A stretch of DNA of 64,000 bases from G051132615 sp051132615 (GCF_051132615.1 NZ_CP152375.1:992001-1056000); one strand, 5' to 3'. Counted from the first letter of the stretch, positions 17,732 to 26,955 are shown. Notes: a model not told the origin generated them from the letters alone. Made by a program: numbers and translations.

Positions 17732-19015
17732 CTAAGCAATATGATAAAAAGCAGCTTTACCTGGATAGTATGCACTTTCCCCTAACTCTTCTTCAATACG
17801 CAATAGCTGATTGTATTTAGCCATACGATCTGAGCGAGAAAGAGACCCTGTTTTAATTTGCATACAATTGGTTGCCACGGCTAAATCAGCAATAGTACTG
17901 TCTTCTGTTTCACCTGAGCGATGACTCATCACACTGGTGTACCGATTTCGCTTAGCTAAATCAACAGCTTTTAATGTTTCAGACAAAGTCCCAATTTGAT
18001 TGACCTTAACCAATAATGCATTAGCCAGCCCTTGTTCAATACCTTTAGCCAAAATGGCAGGATTAGTCACAAACAAATCATCGCCAACCAATTGGATTTT
18101 TTTACCCAATCTTTGCGTTAATGTAGCCCAACCAGCCCAATCATCTTCACTCATTCCATCTTCAATAGAAATAATGGGGTATTTGTCTACCAAACTTTCC
18201 AAATAATCAACAAATTGCTCCGATGACAAAGCCAAACCTTCTGCACTTAAATGGTACCTACCTTCTTTATAAAATTCGCTTGAGGCACAATCCAATGCCA
18301 ACAATACATCTTGTCCTGCAACATAACCTGCTTGATCAATTGCCTGTAAAATTAAGGTGATGGCTTCTTCATGGCTTTTTAAATTAGGCGCAAAACCACC
18401 TTCATCTCCCACTGTTGTTGCAAAACCCTTCTCATCACAAATTTTCTTTAAATGATGAAATATTTCTGCGCCACAACGTAAAGCCTCTTTAAATGATGAT
18501 GAGCCGACAGGTACAATCATAAACTCCTGAATATCTAAGCTGTTATTCGCATGAGCACCACCATTAATCACATTCATCATAGGCACAGGCATTGCCATAG
18601 GGCCAGCACCACCCAAATAACGATATAAAGGCAAGCCAGCGTCTTCTGCTGCGGCACGTGCCACTGCCATAGACACAGCTAAAATAGCATTAGCACCTAA
18701 ATTTCCTTTGTTTTCTGTACCGTCTAGATCCAGCATAACCTGATCAATATAAGTTTGATCTGAAGCATCAAGACCAAGTAATGCCTGAGTGATTTCATTA
18801 TTGACATGCTCAACAGCAGCTAAACAACCCTTACCTAGATAACGGCTTTTATCGCCATCTCTTAGCTCTAAGGCTTCCTTTGTTCCAGTTGAAGCACCAG
18901 AAGGCACTGCAGCCCTACCCATTACGCCAGACTCTAACAATACGTCCGCTTCAACAGTTGGATTGCCTCGAGAATCTAAAATTTCACGAGCTACAATATC
19001 AATAATGGCACTCAT
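17732..19015 (-). CDS. eno: Enolase
   Basis: Enolase converts 2-phosphoglycerate to phosphoenolpyruvate and is also a degradosome partner in some bacteria. The 427-aa protein shows the N-terminal 'AREILDSRGNPTVEADV', the Mg-binding 'LALDCASSEFY', 'ISIEDGMSEDDW' and 'LVGDDLFVTN', and the signature 'LLVKVNQIGTLSETL'. A strong AGGAG site precedes the ATG. It is followed by ftsB and preceded by kdsA with a hairpin between them. Confidence 0.97.
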   Translation of the reverse strand: MSAIIDIVAREILDSRGNPTVEADVLLESGVMGRAAVPSGASTGTKEALELRDGDKSRYLGKGCLAAVEHVNNEITQALLGLDASDQTYIDQVMLDLDGTENKGNLGANAILAVSMAVARAAAEDAGLPLYRYLGGAGPMAMPVPMMNVINGGAHANNSLDIQEFMIVPVGSSSFKEALRCGAEIFHHLKKICDEKGFATTVGDEGGFAPNLKSHEEAITLILQAIDQAGYVAGQDVLLALDCASSEFYKEGRYHLSAEGLALSSEQFVDYLESLVDKYPIISIEDGMSEDDWAGWATLTQRLGKKIQLVGDDLFVTNPAILAKGIEQGLANALLVKVNQIGTLSETLKAVDLAKRNRYTSVMSHRSGETEDSTIADLAVATNCMQIKTGSLSRSDRMAKYNQLLRIEEELGESAYYPGKAAFYHIA

Positions 19016-19054
19016 TTTTTCTCCTAATTAAAAGCAAATATTCAAATCAAGTAA

Positions 19055-19076
19055 GGCTGCTTGAATTCAAGCAGCC
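19055..19076 (-). terminator. Palindromic hairpin between kdsA and eno
   Basis: A perfect 22-base palindrome with arms GGCTGCTTGAA and TTCAAGCAGCC lies 15 bases after the kdsA stop and 39 bases before eno. In the leftward direction only CCTTACTTG follows, so the T-run is poor. It may act as a partial terminator or an RNA-stability element that lets eno be expressed separately. Confidence 0.5.
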
Positions 19077-19090
19077 CTGTTTTCGTCTAT

Positions 19091-19945
19091 TTATGACAAA
19101 GTGTCTTCAATAAATCCCTGCTTTTTCACAATATGGTCAATTTCTTTTAAAGCAGATAATAAATCATACATTTTACCTAAAGGCCAAGCATTTGGCCCAT
19201 CAGATAAGGCTTTAGCTGGGTCTGGATGCGTTTCCATGAACACCCCAGATACGCCTGAAGCAATTGCCGCACGAGCAAGTACAGGCACAAACTCTCTACG
19301 ACCACCTGAAGCGCCACCCTGAGCACCTGGCAACTGCACCGAATGAGTTGCATCAAATACAACAGGACATCCTGTTGAACGCATAATCGATAAAGAGCGC
19401 ATATCTGAAACCAGATTATGATAACCAAAACTGGCTCCTCGCTCACACACCATAAATAGATCCTCTGGCAAGCCTTTTTCCTTAGCTGCTTCGCGGGCTT
19501 TATTAATTACATTACCCATATCTTCAGGTGCCATAAATTGGGCTTTTTTAATATTAACAGGTTTACCCGATTGAGCCACAGCACGAATAAAATCAGTCTG
19601 ACGCGCCAAAAAAGCTGGGGTTTGTAACACATCAACCACACTGGCCACCTCAGGCACTTCTTGCTCTGTATGTACATCCGTTAAAATGGGCACATTCAAT
19701 TGTCTTTTAACTTCAGACAAAATACGTAAACCTTCTTGCATACCTAAACCACGAAATGAGCTACCACTGGATCGATTAGCCTTATCGTAACTACTTTTAT
19801 AGATAAAAGGGATATTCAATTTTTGCGCAATTTCTTTTAATTGACCCGCTGTATCAATGGCCATAGCTTCGCTTTCAATCACACAAGGCCCAGCAATCAA
19901 AAAAAATGGATGTGCCAACCCAACATCAAATCCACACAGTTTCAT
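19091..19945 (-). CDS. kdsA: 3-deoxy-8-phosphooctulonate (KDO-8-P) synthase
   Basis: KdsA joins phosphoenolpyruvate and arabinose-5-phosphate in the KDO branch of lipid A core synthesis. The 284-aa TIM-barrel protein has 'FFLIAGPCVIESE', 'YKSSYDKANRSS', 'LTDVHTEQE', the 'QTPAFLARQTDF' strand and 'VFDATHSVQLPG'. It follows pyrG by 11 bases with an AGGAG site, giving the gene order pyrG-kdsA-eno-ftsB. Confidence 0.96.
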   Translation of the reverse strand: MKLCGFDVGLAHPFFLIAGPCVIESEAMAIDTAGQLKEIAQKLNIPFIYKSSYDKANRSSGSSFRGLGMQEGLRILSEVKRQLNVPILTDVHTEQEVPEVASVVDVLQTPAFLARQTDFIRAVAQSGKPVNIKKAQFMAPEDMGNVINKAREAAKEKGLPEDLFMVCERGASFGYHNLVSDMRSLSIMRSTGCPVVFDATHSVQLPGAQGGASGGRREFVPVLARAAIASGVSGVFMETHPDPAKALSDGPNAWPLGKMYDLLSALKEIDHIVKKQGFIEDTLS

Positions 19946-19956
19946 TATTCACTCCT

Positions 19957-21594
19957 TTATGAAGTATGTTTGGCTTGATAGGCCAAAGCAGCTTGAATAT
20001 AAGCTGAAAACAACGGATGTCCTTGTCTTGGCGTAGACGTAAACTCTGGATGAAACTGACACGCAAAGAACCATGGGTGTTCTGGTAACTCAATGGTTTC
20101 AACTAAGCGCTCAGCACCAACAGATACACCACCAATAACCAAACCTGCCTCTTCTAAACGAGGAACATAATAATTATTGACCTCATAACGATGGCGATGA
20201 CGCTCTACAATATTTGTGTTGCCATAAATTTTAGCAGCCAATGAATCTGGTTTTAGTTCACACGCTTGCGCACCAAGACGCATTGTGCCCCCCATATTGG
20301 CATTGGCATCACGTTTTTCTATTTTACCATCATGATTCACCCACTCATCAATTAAAGCAACGACAGGATAAGGAGTTTCAATATCAAATTCAGTTGAGTT
20401 GGCATCTGTTAATCCAACCACATTACGCGCATACTCAATTAGCGCAATTTGCATCCCCAAACAAATACCCAAGTAAGGGATTTTGTGTTCACGAGCATAA
20501 CGTACAGCAGCTACTTTACCTTCGACACCACGCTGCCCAAAACCACCTGGCACCAAAATAGCATCCATATTTGCTAATATAGCCGTACCCTTTGTTTCTA
20601 TTTCTTCGCTGTCAATATAATGGATATTGACTTTACTATCCGTATGAATACCTGCATGTTTTAATGCTTCTGACAACGACTTATAAGACTCTGTCAAATC
20701 TACATATTTACCCACCATAGCGATATTAACCGCAAATTTTGGGTGATCAATTGCATCCAAAATATGGCTCCATGCGGACAAATCAGCCAAAGGCACGTCT
20801 AGTTGTAATTGCTCACAAATAAGTTCATCAATACCTTGCTCATGTAACATTGCAGGGACTTTATAAATACTGTCTGCATCATAGCATCCAATAACGGCAC
20901 GCTCTTCCACATTACAAAATAACGCTATTTTACGTTTTTCATCTTCTGGCAAAGGTCTGTCCATACGACACAACAACACATCAGGTTGAATACCAATTTC
21001 ACGTAACTCTTTTACAGAATGTTGTGTTGGCTTGGTTTTAATTTCGCCTGCTGTGGCAATATAAGGCACATAGGACAAATGAATGTAAAAAGTATTATTA
21101 CGTCCCAATTGACTGCGCATTTGGCGAATAGCTTCTAAAAAAGGCAGTGACTCAATATCACCTACTGTCCCACCAATTTCAACAATAGCAACATCAAAAC
21201 CCTCTGCGCCTACATGAACTTTACGTTTTATTTCATCGGTGATATGAGGAATAACTTGAACAGTACCCCCTAAATAATCACCACGGCGCTCATTGGCAAT
21301 AACCGTTTCATATACTTGACCGGTCGTAAAATTATTGCGTTTTTGCATGGTTGCATCAATAAAACGCTCATAATGACCTAAGTCCAAATCAGTTTCAGCA
21401 CCGTCTTCGGTAACAAAAACTTCCCCGTGTTGAAATGGACTCATTGTGCCTGGGTCAACATTAATATAAGGGTCTAATTTGAGCATAGTGACCTTTAGGC
21501 CACGAGATTCTAAAATAGCAGCAATTGAAGCGGCTGCGATTCCTTTACCTAAAGAAGAAACCACACCACCTGTTACAAAGATAAACTTAGTCAT
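19957..21594 (-). CDS. pyrG: CTP synthase
   Basis: PyrG aminates UTP to CTP with glutamine-derived ammonia. The 545-aa protein has the N-terminal synthase domain ('FIFVTGGVVSSLGKGIAAASIAAIL', 'KLDPYINVDPGTMSPFQHGEVFVTEDGAETDLDLGHYERF') and the C-terminal glutaminase domain with 'LVPGGFGQRG', nucleophile motif 'YLGICLGMQ' and the catalytic 'HPEFTSTP'. Length and domain order are normal. It begins the leftward unit with kdsA and is divergent from rpmB. Confidence 0.97.
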   Translation of the reverse strand: MTKFIFVTGGVVSSLGKGIAAASIAAILESRGLKVTMLKLDPYINVDPGTMSPFQHGEVFVTEDGAETDLDLGHYERFIDATMQKRNNFTTGQVYETVIANERRGDYLGGTVQVIPHITDEIKRKVHVGAEGFDVAIVEIGGTVGDIESLPFLEAIRQMRSQLGRNNTFYIHLSYVPYIATAGEIKTKPTQHSVKELREIGIQPDVLLCRMDRPLPEDEKRKIALFCNVEERAVIGCYDADSIYKVPAMLHEQGIDELICEQLQLDVPLADLSAWSHILDAIDHPKFAVNIAMVGKYVDLTESYKSLSEALKHAGIHTDSKVNIHYIDSEEIETKGTAILANMDAILVPGGFGQRGVEGKVAAVRYAREHKIPYLGICLGMQIALIEYARNVVGLTDANSTEFDIETPYPVVALIDEWVNHDGKIEKRDANANMGGTMRLGAQACELKPDSLAAKIYGNTNIVERHRHRYEVNNYYVPRLEEAGLVIGGVSVGAERLVETIELPEHPWFFACQFHPEFTSTPRQGHPLFSAYIQAALAYQAKHTS

Positions 21595-21880
21595 GACAAA
21601 ACGGCTTGAATGGAATTCATAATTTTAGCGCAACTGCACATAAAACTAAAGAGCCCAAAGAACAAAAACCATAAAATTATTCCACCCATCACCCCAGAGT
21701 CACACAGCTTCATACCATACACCCATACCCATCTGTGTCTTTCATCCTTATTTTTACCTATTTCAATTAGGTTAAAAGAAAAACACCAAGGTAAACTGTG
21801 TTTCTAACCAACAAAAAATCAAGCATAACTTTAAAAAAAACAAATTAAACTTGAGTATAAAGGGTTATTTATGATATAAA
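21595..21880 (+). promoter_or_regulatory. pyrG-rpmB intergenic region with rpmB promoter
   Basis: The 321-base gap between pyrG and rpmB holds no gene. A promoter for rpmB-rpmG is visible as TTGAGT (21851-21856), an 18-base spacer and TATAAA (21875-21880), about 35 bases before the rpmB ATG. Nothing else stands out in the C- and A-rich remainder, and no promoter for pyrG could be picked with confidence. Confidence 0.6.
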
Positions 21881-21915
21881 TGCTCTTTTACTTTTTTGGT
21901 ATTTGGAGTTCCGTA

Positions 21916-22149
21916 ATGGCACGAGTATGTAAAGTGACTGGCAAACGCCCTATGAGTGGGAATAATGTGTCACACGCCAATAACAAAACCAAACGTCGTT
22001 TCTTGCCTAACTTGCAATCACGTCGTTTTTGGGTAGAGAGCGAAAACCGTTGGGTTCGTTTGCGCATTTCTAATGCAGCACTACGCACCATCGACAAAGT
22101 AGGCATTGATGCTGTATTGGCTGATTTGCGTGCTCGCGGTGAAGCTTAA
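21916..22149 (+). CDS. rpmB: 50S ribosomal protein L28
   Basis: The 77-aa protein starts MARVCKVTGKRPMSGNNVSH and contains 'TKRRFLPNLQSRRFW' and 'RISNAALRTIDKVGID', standard for L28. The start is the ATG eight bases after GGAG; an ATG twelve codons upstream belongs to the leader. It is followed 30 bases later by rpmG, the usual pair. Confidence 0.96.
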   Translation: MARVCKVTGKRPMSGNNVSHANNKTKRRFLPNLQSRRFWVESENRWVRLRISNAALRTIDKVGIDAVLADLRARGEA

Positions 22150-22179
22150 TTTAAACGATTAAGATAATAAAGGTGCATC

Positions 22180-22335
22180 ATGCGCGATAAAATCAAATTA
22201 GAATCCAGTGCTGGTACTGGTCATTTCTATACAACAACTAAAAACAAACGTACTATGCCAGAAAAGCTCGAAATTAAAAAATTCGACCCAGTTGTGCGTA
22301 AACACGTTATTTATAAAGAAACAAAATTAAAATAA
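22180..22335 (+). CDS. rpmG: 50S ribosomal protein L33
   Basis: A 51-aa protein, MRDKIKLESSAGTGHFYTTT followed by 'KNKRTMPEKLEIKKFDPVVRK', which is the zinc-free (C-minus) form of L33 without CxxC pairs. A AAAGG site precedes the ATG. This matters because zinc-limited bacteria with a Zur regulon often carry C-plus/C-minus paralogue pairs; the gene seen here does not need zinc. Confidence 0.95.
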   Translation: MRDKIKLESSAGTGHFYTTTKNKRTMPEKLEIKKFDPVVRKHVIYKETKLK

Positions 22336-22354
22336 TTGTTCTTTTTATAATAGG

Positions 22355-22387
22355 AAAAGCCCTCTTTTATCTAAAGAGGGCTTTTTT
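22355..22387 (+). terminator. Rho-independent terminator of rpmB-rpmG
   Basis: A 13-bp stem AAAAGCCCTCTTT (22355-22367) with its complement (22373-22385), a TATCT loop and a T-run, 19 bases after the rpmG stop codon. Confidence 0.93.
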
Positions 22388-22415
22388 ATCGCTCCCCACC
22401 ACAAATCTCTTATTA

Positions 22416-22886
22416 TTATTTATTATGATGGTTCAATTTACAGGCTGTTCCATAAACAAATAGTTCTGCACATGCCATATTACTTTTATTGCCACGCGCA
22501 TTCTCATTTAACGAAGATGTTTCAAACCGTACATTAAATACAGCATTTGCACCCAAACGCTTAGCTTGTGCTTTCATCCGCAAAACTGCCTCTCGTCGCC
22601 CTCTGTCAAGCATAGACTCATAGGTATCCAGATTCCCACCAAATAAGCTCTTTAAACCAGCCATCCTTTGCTGAAAATAATCACTGGACATCACAACAGA
22701 ACCGATAACTAAAGGAAATGGTTGTCCTGCACATTCCTCAGGAATCCGTTTTTCATTAAAAATCAAAATATGCTTAAGCACTTGCTCTCGTTGTTTAAGC
22801 GACTGATCATGTTTTTTTTCAATGAATGCACCAATCAAATAACAGGAACCAACAAAAACAAAAAGATAAATAATGTATAATGCCAT
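22416..22886 (-). CDS. YbjQ-like (DUF74) protein with an N-terminal membrane anchor
   Basis: The C-terminal ~100 residues resemble the YbjQ/UPF0145 putative heavy-metal-binding fold: 'YESMLDRGRREAVLRMKAQAKRLGANAVFNVRFETSS' matches the pattern of its upstream neighbour. Unlike normal YbjQ it begins with a membrane helix (about residues 3-20) and a charged linker, so the domain would be held at the inner membrane. Its ATG directly abuts the TAA of the upstream ybjQ-type gene (TAAATG), and the pair is probably one transcription unit that arose by duplication. Confidence 0.75.
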   Translation of the reverse strand: MALYIIYLFVFVGSCYLIGAFIEKKHDQSLKQREQVLKHILIFNEKRIPEECAGQPFPLVIGSVVMSSDYFQQRMAGLKSLFGGNLDTYESMLDRGRREAVLRMKAQAKRLGANAVFNVRFETSSLNENARGNKSNMACAELFVYGTACKLNHHNK

Positions 22887-23207
22887 TTACTTACTCTCAA
22901 TAAAGACAGCCGTACCATAAGCCAAAATTTCAGAAGCACCAGAAGTAATATTGGATGTACTAAACCGTACATTAATAATAGCGTTTGCCCCCATTTTACT
23001 TGCTTGTTTTTTCATTCGATCAAGTGCTTCTTGCCGAGACTCATTCAATAACTCTGTATAACCTTTTAACTCACCCCCTACCATATTTTTCAAACCAGCC
23101 ATCATGTCACGCCCTAAATGTTTTGCTCTGACCGTGCTGCCTTGCACCAAGCCTAAATGCTTGGTAATGGTATAACCTGGAAGTACTTCAATATTGCTGA
23201 TTAACAT
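22887..23207 (-). CDS. YbjQ/UPF0145 family protein
   Basis: A 106-aa YbjQ-like protein. It has the family pattern 'IEVLPGYTITKHLGLVQGSTVRAKHLGRDMMAGLKNMVGGELKGYTELLNESRQEALDRM' and 'ANAIINVRFSTS'. The fold forms pentameric rings in relatives and has been proposed, not shown, to bind metals. It is followed directly by a membrane-anchored paralogue. Confidence 0.85.
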   Translation of the reverse strand: MLISNIEVLPGYTITKHLGLVQGSTVRAKHLGRDMMAGLKNMVGGELKGYTELLNESRQEALDRMKKQASKMGANAIINVRFSTSNITSGASEILAYGTAVFIESK

Positions 23208-23323
23208 ATCAATCCTTTACCTTTCCCTCTCTATCAATTATTGATTATATTATTCCAAATAAAACAATCTTCTCTACCCAATGAAAATCGACACTTATTT
23301 TACTCATATGAAAACATTATATG

Positions 23324-23351
23324 CTAAAAAACCCTACATATAGTAGGGTTT
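23324..23351 (-). terminator. Rho-independent terminator of the permease gene
   Basis: A nine-bp stem (23329-23337 with 23343-23351, AAACCCTAC/GTAGGGTTT) with a five-base loop is followed in the leftward direction by TTTTTT. It lies 25 bases after the stop codon of the amino-acid permease. Confidence 0.85.
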
Positions 23352-23376
23352 CAATAAAACACATACAAACGCTTAA

Positions 23377-24141
23377 CTAACGCGCAACAACTTTATACCT
23401 TTTTTCTAAGAAAGAGAAAAAGAATGCTAGACAAATAGTCATCACTAAATAAATCAAAGCAATTGTATAATAAGGCTCTTCATAACGGGCATAGGTACCA
23501 GACATGGTTCTGGCAGTAAAGGCCAGTTCCGTAACAGAAATAGCAGATACTAACGAACTGTCTTTTAATAAAGTAATAAATTCATTACCAAAAGGAGGAA
23601 GCATTCTGCGCACTGCCTGAGGCAATATAATATAACGCATAGATTGCCAGTACCCCAAACCTAGAGAGCGTGCAGCTTCAATCTGTCCTTTACCTATAGA
23701 TTGAATACCCGCTCGAAAAATTTCAGTAATATATGCCCCTGCATTTGCCGATAATGCCAAAGCACCTGCTAAAAAAGCACCATACTCTCTTCTGATTTCA
23801 CTTGCCTGAATACCACTGATGATTAACCCATTGTCTGGATGTATCAACATAGGCATCCAAACGAAATACCAAATAAATACCTGTACAAATAAAGGCGTGC
23901 CACGGAATAAAGTCACATAGATTAAAGAAATATAACGAACGACTGCCAAAGCAGCTCTAACCACTATATTGCTTTTTTCTGCATAAGCCATTCTGGCAAA
24001 AGCATTAAATAATCCAATAAAAGTACCTGCAAATATGGCAATAACCGTTAATTTTAAGGTCATTAATGCGCCATTAAAGAGCATCTCGCGATATTCCCAA
24101 ATAATATCGCAACGAAAACCTATTTGATTACAAAACTCCAT
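23377..24141 (-). CDS. Polar amino acid ABC transporter permease (GlnP/HisM type)
   Basis: A 254-aa inner-membrane permease with about five helices. It has the His/Glu/Gln/Arg/opine family signature 'LFNGALMTLKLTVIAIFAGTFIGL' near the N-terminus and the EAA loop 'EAARSLGLGYWQSMRYIILPQAVRRMLPP' that docks on the ATPase. No ATPase, substrate-binding protein or second permease gene is adjacent, so partners must be encoded elsewhere. It has its own terminator. Confidence 0.88.
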   Translation of the reverse strand: MEFCNQIGFRCDIIWEYREMLFNGALMTLKLTVIAIFAGTFIGLFNAFARMAYAEKSNIVVRAALAVVRYISLIYVTLFRGTPLFVQVFIWYFVWMPMLIHPDNGLIISGIQASEIRREYGAFLAGALALSANAGAYITEIFRAGIQSIGKGQIEAARSLGLGYWQSMRYIILPQAVRRMLPPFGNEFITLLKDSSLVSAISVTELAFTARTMSGTYARYEEPYYTIALIYLVMTICLAFFFSFLEKRYKVVAR

Positions 24142-24362
24142 TGGTTTTTCCCAACCTGAACAAAATAAAATTTAACGCTGTATTCTACAAGAAATTTGGA
24201 TGTCTTTAAATTTAAATCTAAGCTGATTTGGCTTTTTCAGCCCTTTAATGAACAGTAATTCACTTTTTATTGATATTTTCCTATAAAATAAAGCGCTATT
24301 CAAAGAGCAACAGAAAACAACTCCATTTATCTTTGTAAAAAAGCCGCTAAAATAGCACAACG

Positions 24363-24806
24363 ATGGATATTTATTTAATTTCAGAAAATAAAAAACAATT
24401 TTTAGATCTATTGCTGCTAGCCGATGAAGAAGAACATATGATTGATCTTTATCTAGATAGAGGAGATCTTTTTGCTCTTTATGATGGTTCTTTAAAAAGT
24501 ATTTGTGTTGTGACACAAGAGGCAAAAAACACGTGGGAAATAAAAAATTTAGCCACCTATCCCCAATATCAAGGGTTAGGTTACGCAACTCATTTGATTA
24601 AATACATTTTAAAATACTATCAAAGGGAAGGTGCGGTGATGTTGGTTGGCACAGGAGACACACCAAAAACAATAGGGTTTTATCAAAAATGTGGCTTTGC
24701 CCTCTCTCACCAAGTCAACAATTTCTTTCTTGATCACTATACCAAGCCAATTATTGAAGAAGGCATCCAATTAGTAGACATGATTTATCTTAAAAAAGCG
24801 CTATAA
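24363..24806 (+). CDS. GNAT-family N-acetyltransferase
   Basis: A 147-aa acetyltransferase with the acetyl-CoA loop 'YPQYQGLGYATHLIKYIL' (about residues 66-83) and the C-terminal 'TPKTIGFYQKCGFALSHQVNNFF'. The substrate is unknown. It is a single gene divergent from the permease; the ribosome binding site is weak. Confidence 0.8.
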   Translation: MDIYLISENKKQFLDLLLLADEEEHMIDLYLDRGDLFALYDGSLKSICVVTQEAKNTWEIKNLATYPQYQGLGYATHLIKYILKYYQREGAVMLVGTGDTPKTIGFYQKCGFALSHQVNNFFLDHYTKPIIEEGIQLVDMIYLKKAL

Positions 24807-24891
24807 AACAATCTTTACGATCATTTTTGATACATTGGTTAACACATTGATTCAATAAAATAACATTAACAAACCACTATACATTATTTTA

Positions 24892-24920
24892 TTTATATCC
24901 TTCGCTTGTACCGTTATAAT
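24892..24920 (+). promoter_or_regulatory. Candidate promoter of the RsxB-like gene
   Basis: A consensus TATAAT at 24915-24920, 63 bases before the ATG, with a weak TTTATA at 24892-24897 (17-base spacer). Confidence 0.4.
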
Positions 24921-24983
24921 GAGAGCCTTATTTAAAATCAAACAAACTGAAACACTTTAGGATTCAGTAATACGCAACAACCC

Positions 24984-25739
24984 ATGGAAAACTCTTTAGC
25001 CGAACAAATCAATGACATACTGCCACAAACACAATGCCGTCAATGTGGCTTTGATGGCTGCACCCCATATGCACAGGCAGTTTCATTGCAACAAGCCCCG
25101 ATTAACCTATGCCCACCAGGCGGCATAGAAGGCATCGAGGCATTAGCAAAACTCACACAACAGCCAACCATTCCTTTTGCCCCAAACACCATAATAAAGC
25201 CAAAAATGTTGGCTGTGATTGATGAACAAAACTGCATTGGTTGCACTTTATGTATTAAAGCCTGTCCTGTGGATGTGATTATTGGCTCAGCTAAAATGAT
25301 GCATACAATACTCAATCAAGAATGCACAGGTTGTGCGCTATGTTTACCACCTTGTCCAGTTGACTGCATAACAATGGTGCCTATGTCAGCGGAGCGAACA
25401 TTATATGAGTTATCTTTAAGCACTGACGAAAAAAGACAAATAGCAAACAATTTAAAACAACGTTATGAACTGAAAAAACAAAGAAACACCAAAATAAACA
25501 AAACAGAAAATAAACAATCTAGTCCTATACAAAAAGAACAACAGATCGAACAGAAACCTGCAACATCAACTAAAGCAGATTTTCTTGCTCAAATCATGGC
25601 TAAAGCCAAGCAACAAAACATGCTCAGTCATTCTTCAATACAAAAACAAGCATCTGAGATCAAAATAGAACAAGAGTTAGCTCAAGCTAAAGCAAGGAAA
25701 CATCGCTTAAAAATGCAAGAAAAATACAAGAACAAATAG
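24984..25739 (+). CDS. RnfB/RsxB-like 4Fe-4S ferredoxin with long C-terminal tail
   Basis: A 251-aa iron-sulphur protein. A four-Cys domain (CRQCGFDGC at 18-26, next Cys at about residue 43) is followed by two ferredoxin motifs, 'CIGCTLCIKACPVD' and 'CTGCALCLPPCPVD', each able to bind a [4Fe-4S] cluster. It lacks the hydrophobic N-terminal anchor of RnfB and has a ~110-residue Lys/Gln-rich tail ending 'KARKHRLKMQEKYKNK', the form seen in Betaproteobacteria outside any rnf operon. No other rnf genes are nearby. Its electron partners are unknown. Confidence 0.85.
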   Translation: MENSLAEQINDILPQTQCRQCGFDGCTPYAQAVSLQQAPINLCPPGGIEGIEALAKLTQQPTIPFAPNTIIKPKMLAVIDEQNCIGCTLCIKACPVDVIIGSAKMMHTILNQECTGCALCLPPCPVDCITMVPMSAERTLYELSLSTDEKRQIANNLKQRYELKKQRNTKINKTENKQSSPIQKEQQIEQKPATSTKADFLAQIMAKAKQQNMLSHSSIQKQASEIKIEQELAQAKARKHRLKMQEKYKNK

Positions 25740-25769
25740 AAATAGCCTATTGTGTAACCTTATAAAAAC

Positions 25770-26195
25770 CTATTTAATGATTTTTAAATGTGTTGTATCT
25801 GTCTTTTGTGTTTCATTCTCTTCAGCAGGTGTTGTAGATAATTTAGTGGATGACTCTTTTTTAGGCACTTCGACCAAAAGCTGATCTTCTTCTATAGGAA
25901 AACTCATTCCTTCTCCTGTTTCTTTTGCAAAAACGGATACAACATTATTCACGGGCACCCAAACATCATACACTTTTCCCGAAAATCTGGCATTAAAATG
26001 AATCCAGTCATTATCTAGCTGTAAATCTTTTACGGCATTTGGCCCAATACTCAAGACTATTTGATCATCTTTCACATATTGCATGGGTACCTGTGTTTGC
26101 GCATTGACCCAAACCACAAGATAAGGCGTATGCTGTGAATCAATACACCATTCATATAAGGCACGAATAAAATAAGGTTTGGTACTGATACTCAT
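25770..26195 (-). CDS. sspB: ClpXP protease specificity-enhancing factor SspB
   Basis: SspB tethers ssrA-tagged proteins to ClpX. The 141-aa protein has the family start 'STKPYFIRALYEWCIDSQHTPYLVVWVN', the substrate-binding core 'NARFSGKVYDVWVPVNNVVSVFAKETGEGMSF', a flexible tail and a short C-terminal ClpX-binding segment 'THLKIIK'. It follows sspA, the normal pair, with a hairpin terminator between them. Confidence 0.93.
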   Translation of the reverse strand: MSISTKPYFIRALYEWCIDSQHTPYLVVWVNAQTQVPMQYVKDDQIVLSIGPNAVKDLQLDNDWIHFNARFSGKVYDVWVPVNNVVSVFAKETGEGMSFPIEEDQLLVEVPKKESSTKLSTTPAEENETQKTDTTHLKIIK

Positions 26196-26211
26196 GATTC
26201 TTTACTTCCAA

Positions 26212-26239
26212 ATAAAATCGGGTTGTCATAAGACAACCC
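26212..26239 (-). terminator. Hairpin between sspA and sspB
   Basis: An eight-bp stem GGGTTGTC/GACAACCC (26220-26227 and 26232-26239) with an ATAA loop; in the leftward direction GATTTTATTT follows. It would reduce read-through from sspA into sspB. Confidence 0.65.
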
Positions 26240-26257
26240 TAACAAAAAACACGATCT

Positions 26258-26863
26258 TTATCTACGCATTGCTTTTTCAGCAGGTGTTAAAGCATCAATA
26301 AAAGCCTGACGCTGAAAAATTCTTTCCGCATATTTTAAAATGGGAGCCGCATTTTTGCCCAAATCAATATTATAATGCTCTAAACGCCATAATAAAGGAG
26401 CAATAGCCACATCAATCATAGAAAAGTCTTCACCCAGCATAAATTTTTGTTTATTAAATATAGGTGAAATCATGGTTAATTGTTCTGTAATGGCATTTCT
26501 GGCTTGATTTTGCTCTTTATTGGTTGACTCCGCTTTTTCTAATGTTTGCACATGCGAAAACAACTCTTTTTCAAAGCTATATAAGAACAATCGGCTACGA
26601 GCACGCATAACTGGATCACCAGGCATTAACTGAGGATGAGGAAAGCGCTCATCAATATACTCATTGATGATATTAGATTCATATAAAATAAGATCACGTT
26701 CAACCAAGACTGGCACTTGGTTATATGGGTTCATTACAGCTAAATCTTCTGGTTTATTGAAGATATCCACATCAACAATTTCAAAATCCATCCCTTTTTC
26801 GTATAGCACAAAACGACAGCGTTGGCTAAATGGGCAGGTAATGCCCGAATATAAGACCATCAT
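26258..26863 (-). CDS. sspA: Stringent starvation protein A (GST-fold RNA-polymerase-associated protein)
   Basis: A 201-aa protein with a glutathione-S-transferase fold lacking obvious GST catalysis. It shows 'GITCPFSQRCRFVLYEKGMDFEIVDVD', 'NPYNQVPVLVERDLILYESNIINEYIDERFP' and the C-terminal helical 'FSMIDVAIAPLLWRLEHYNIDL'. SspA binds RNA polymerase under stress in relatives. It lies downstream of petABC and upstream of sspB, an arrangement typical of Betaproteobacteria. Confidence 0.92.
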   Translation of the reverse strand: MMVLYSGITCPFSQRCRFVLYEKGMDFEIVDVDIFNKPEDLAVMNPYNQVPVLVERDLILYESNIINEYIDERFPHPQLMPGDPVMRARSRLFLYSFEKELFSHVQTLEKAESTNKEQNQARNAITEQLTMISPIFNKQKFMLGEDFSMIDVAIAPLLWRLEHYNIDLGKNAAPILKYAERIFQRQAFIDALTPAEKAMRR

Positions 26864-26955
26864 AAAATAAAGACCTTTAAAATAAAGCAGAATGTACTAT
26901 TGTATCAAGTTACAAAGGCAAAGACCAGAAAAACGCTGTAACACTATGTTATTAA

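Noticed and set aside
24172..24588. A 138-aa leftward reading frame overlapping the GNAT gene
   Set aside because: It mostly lies opposite the clear acetyltransferase, has no recognisable domain and has poor codon composition.
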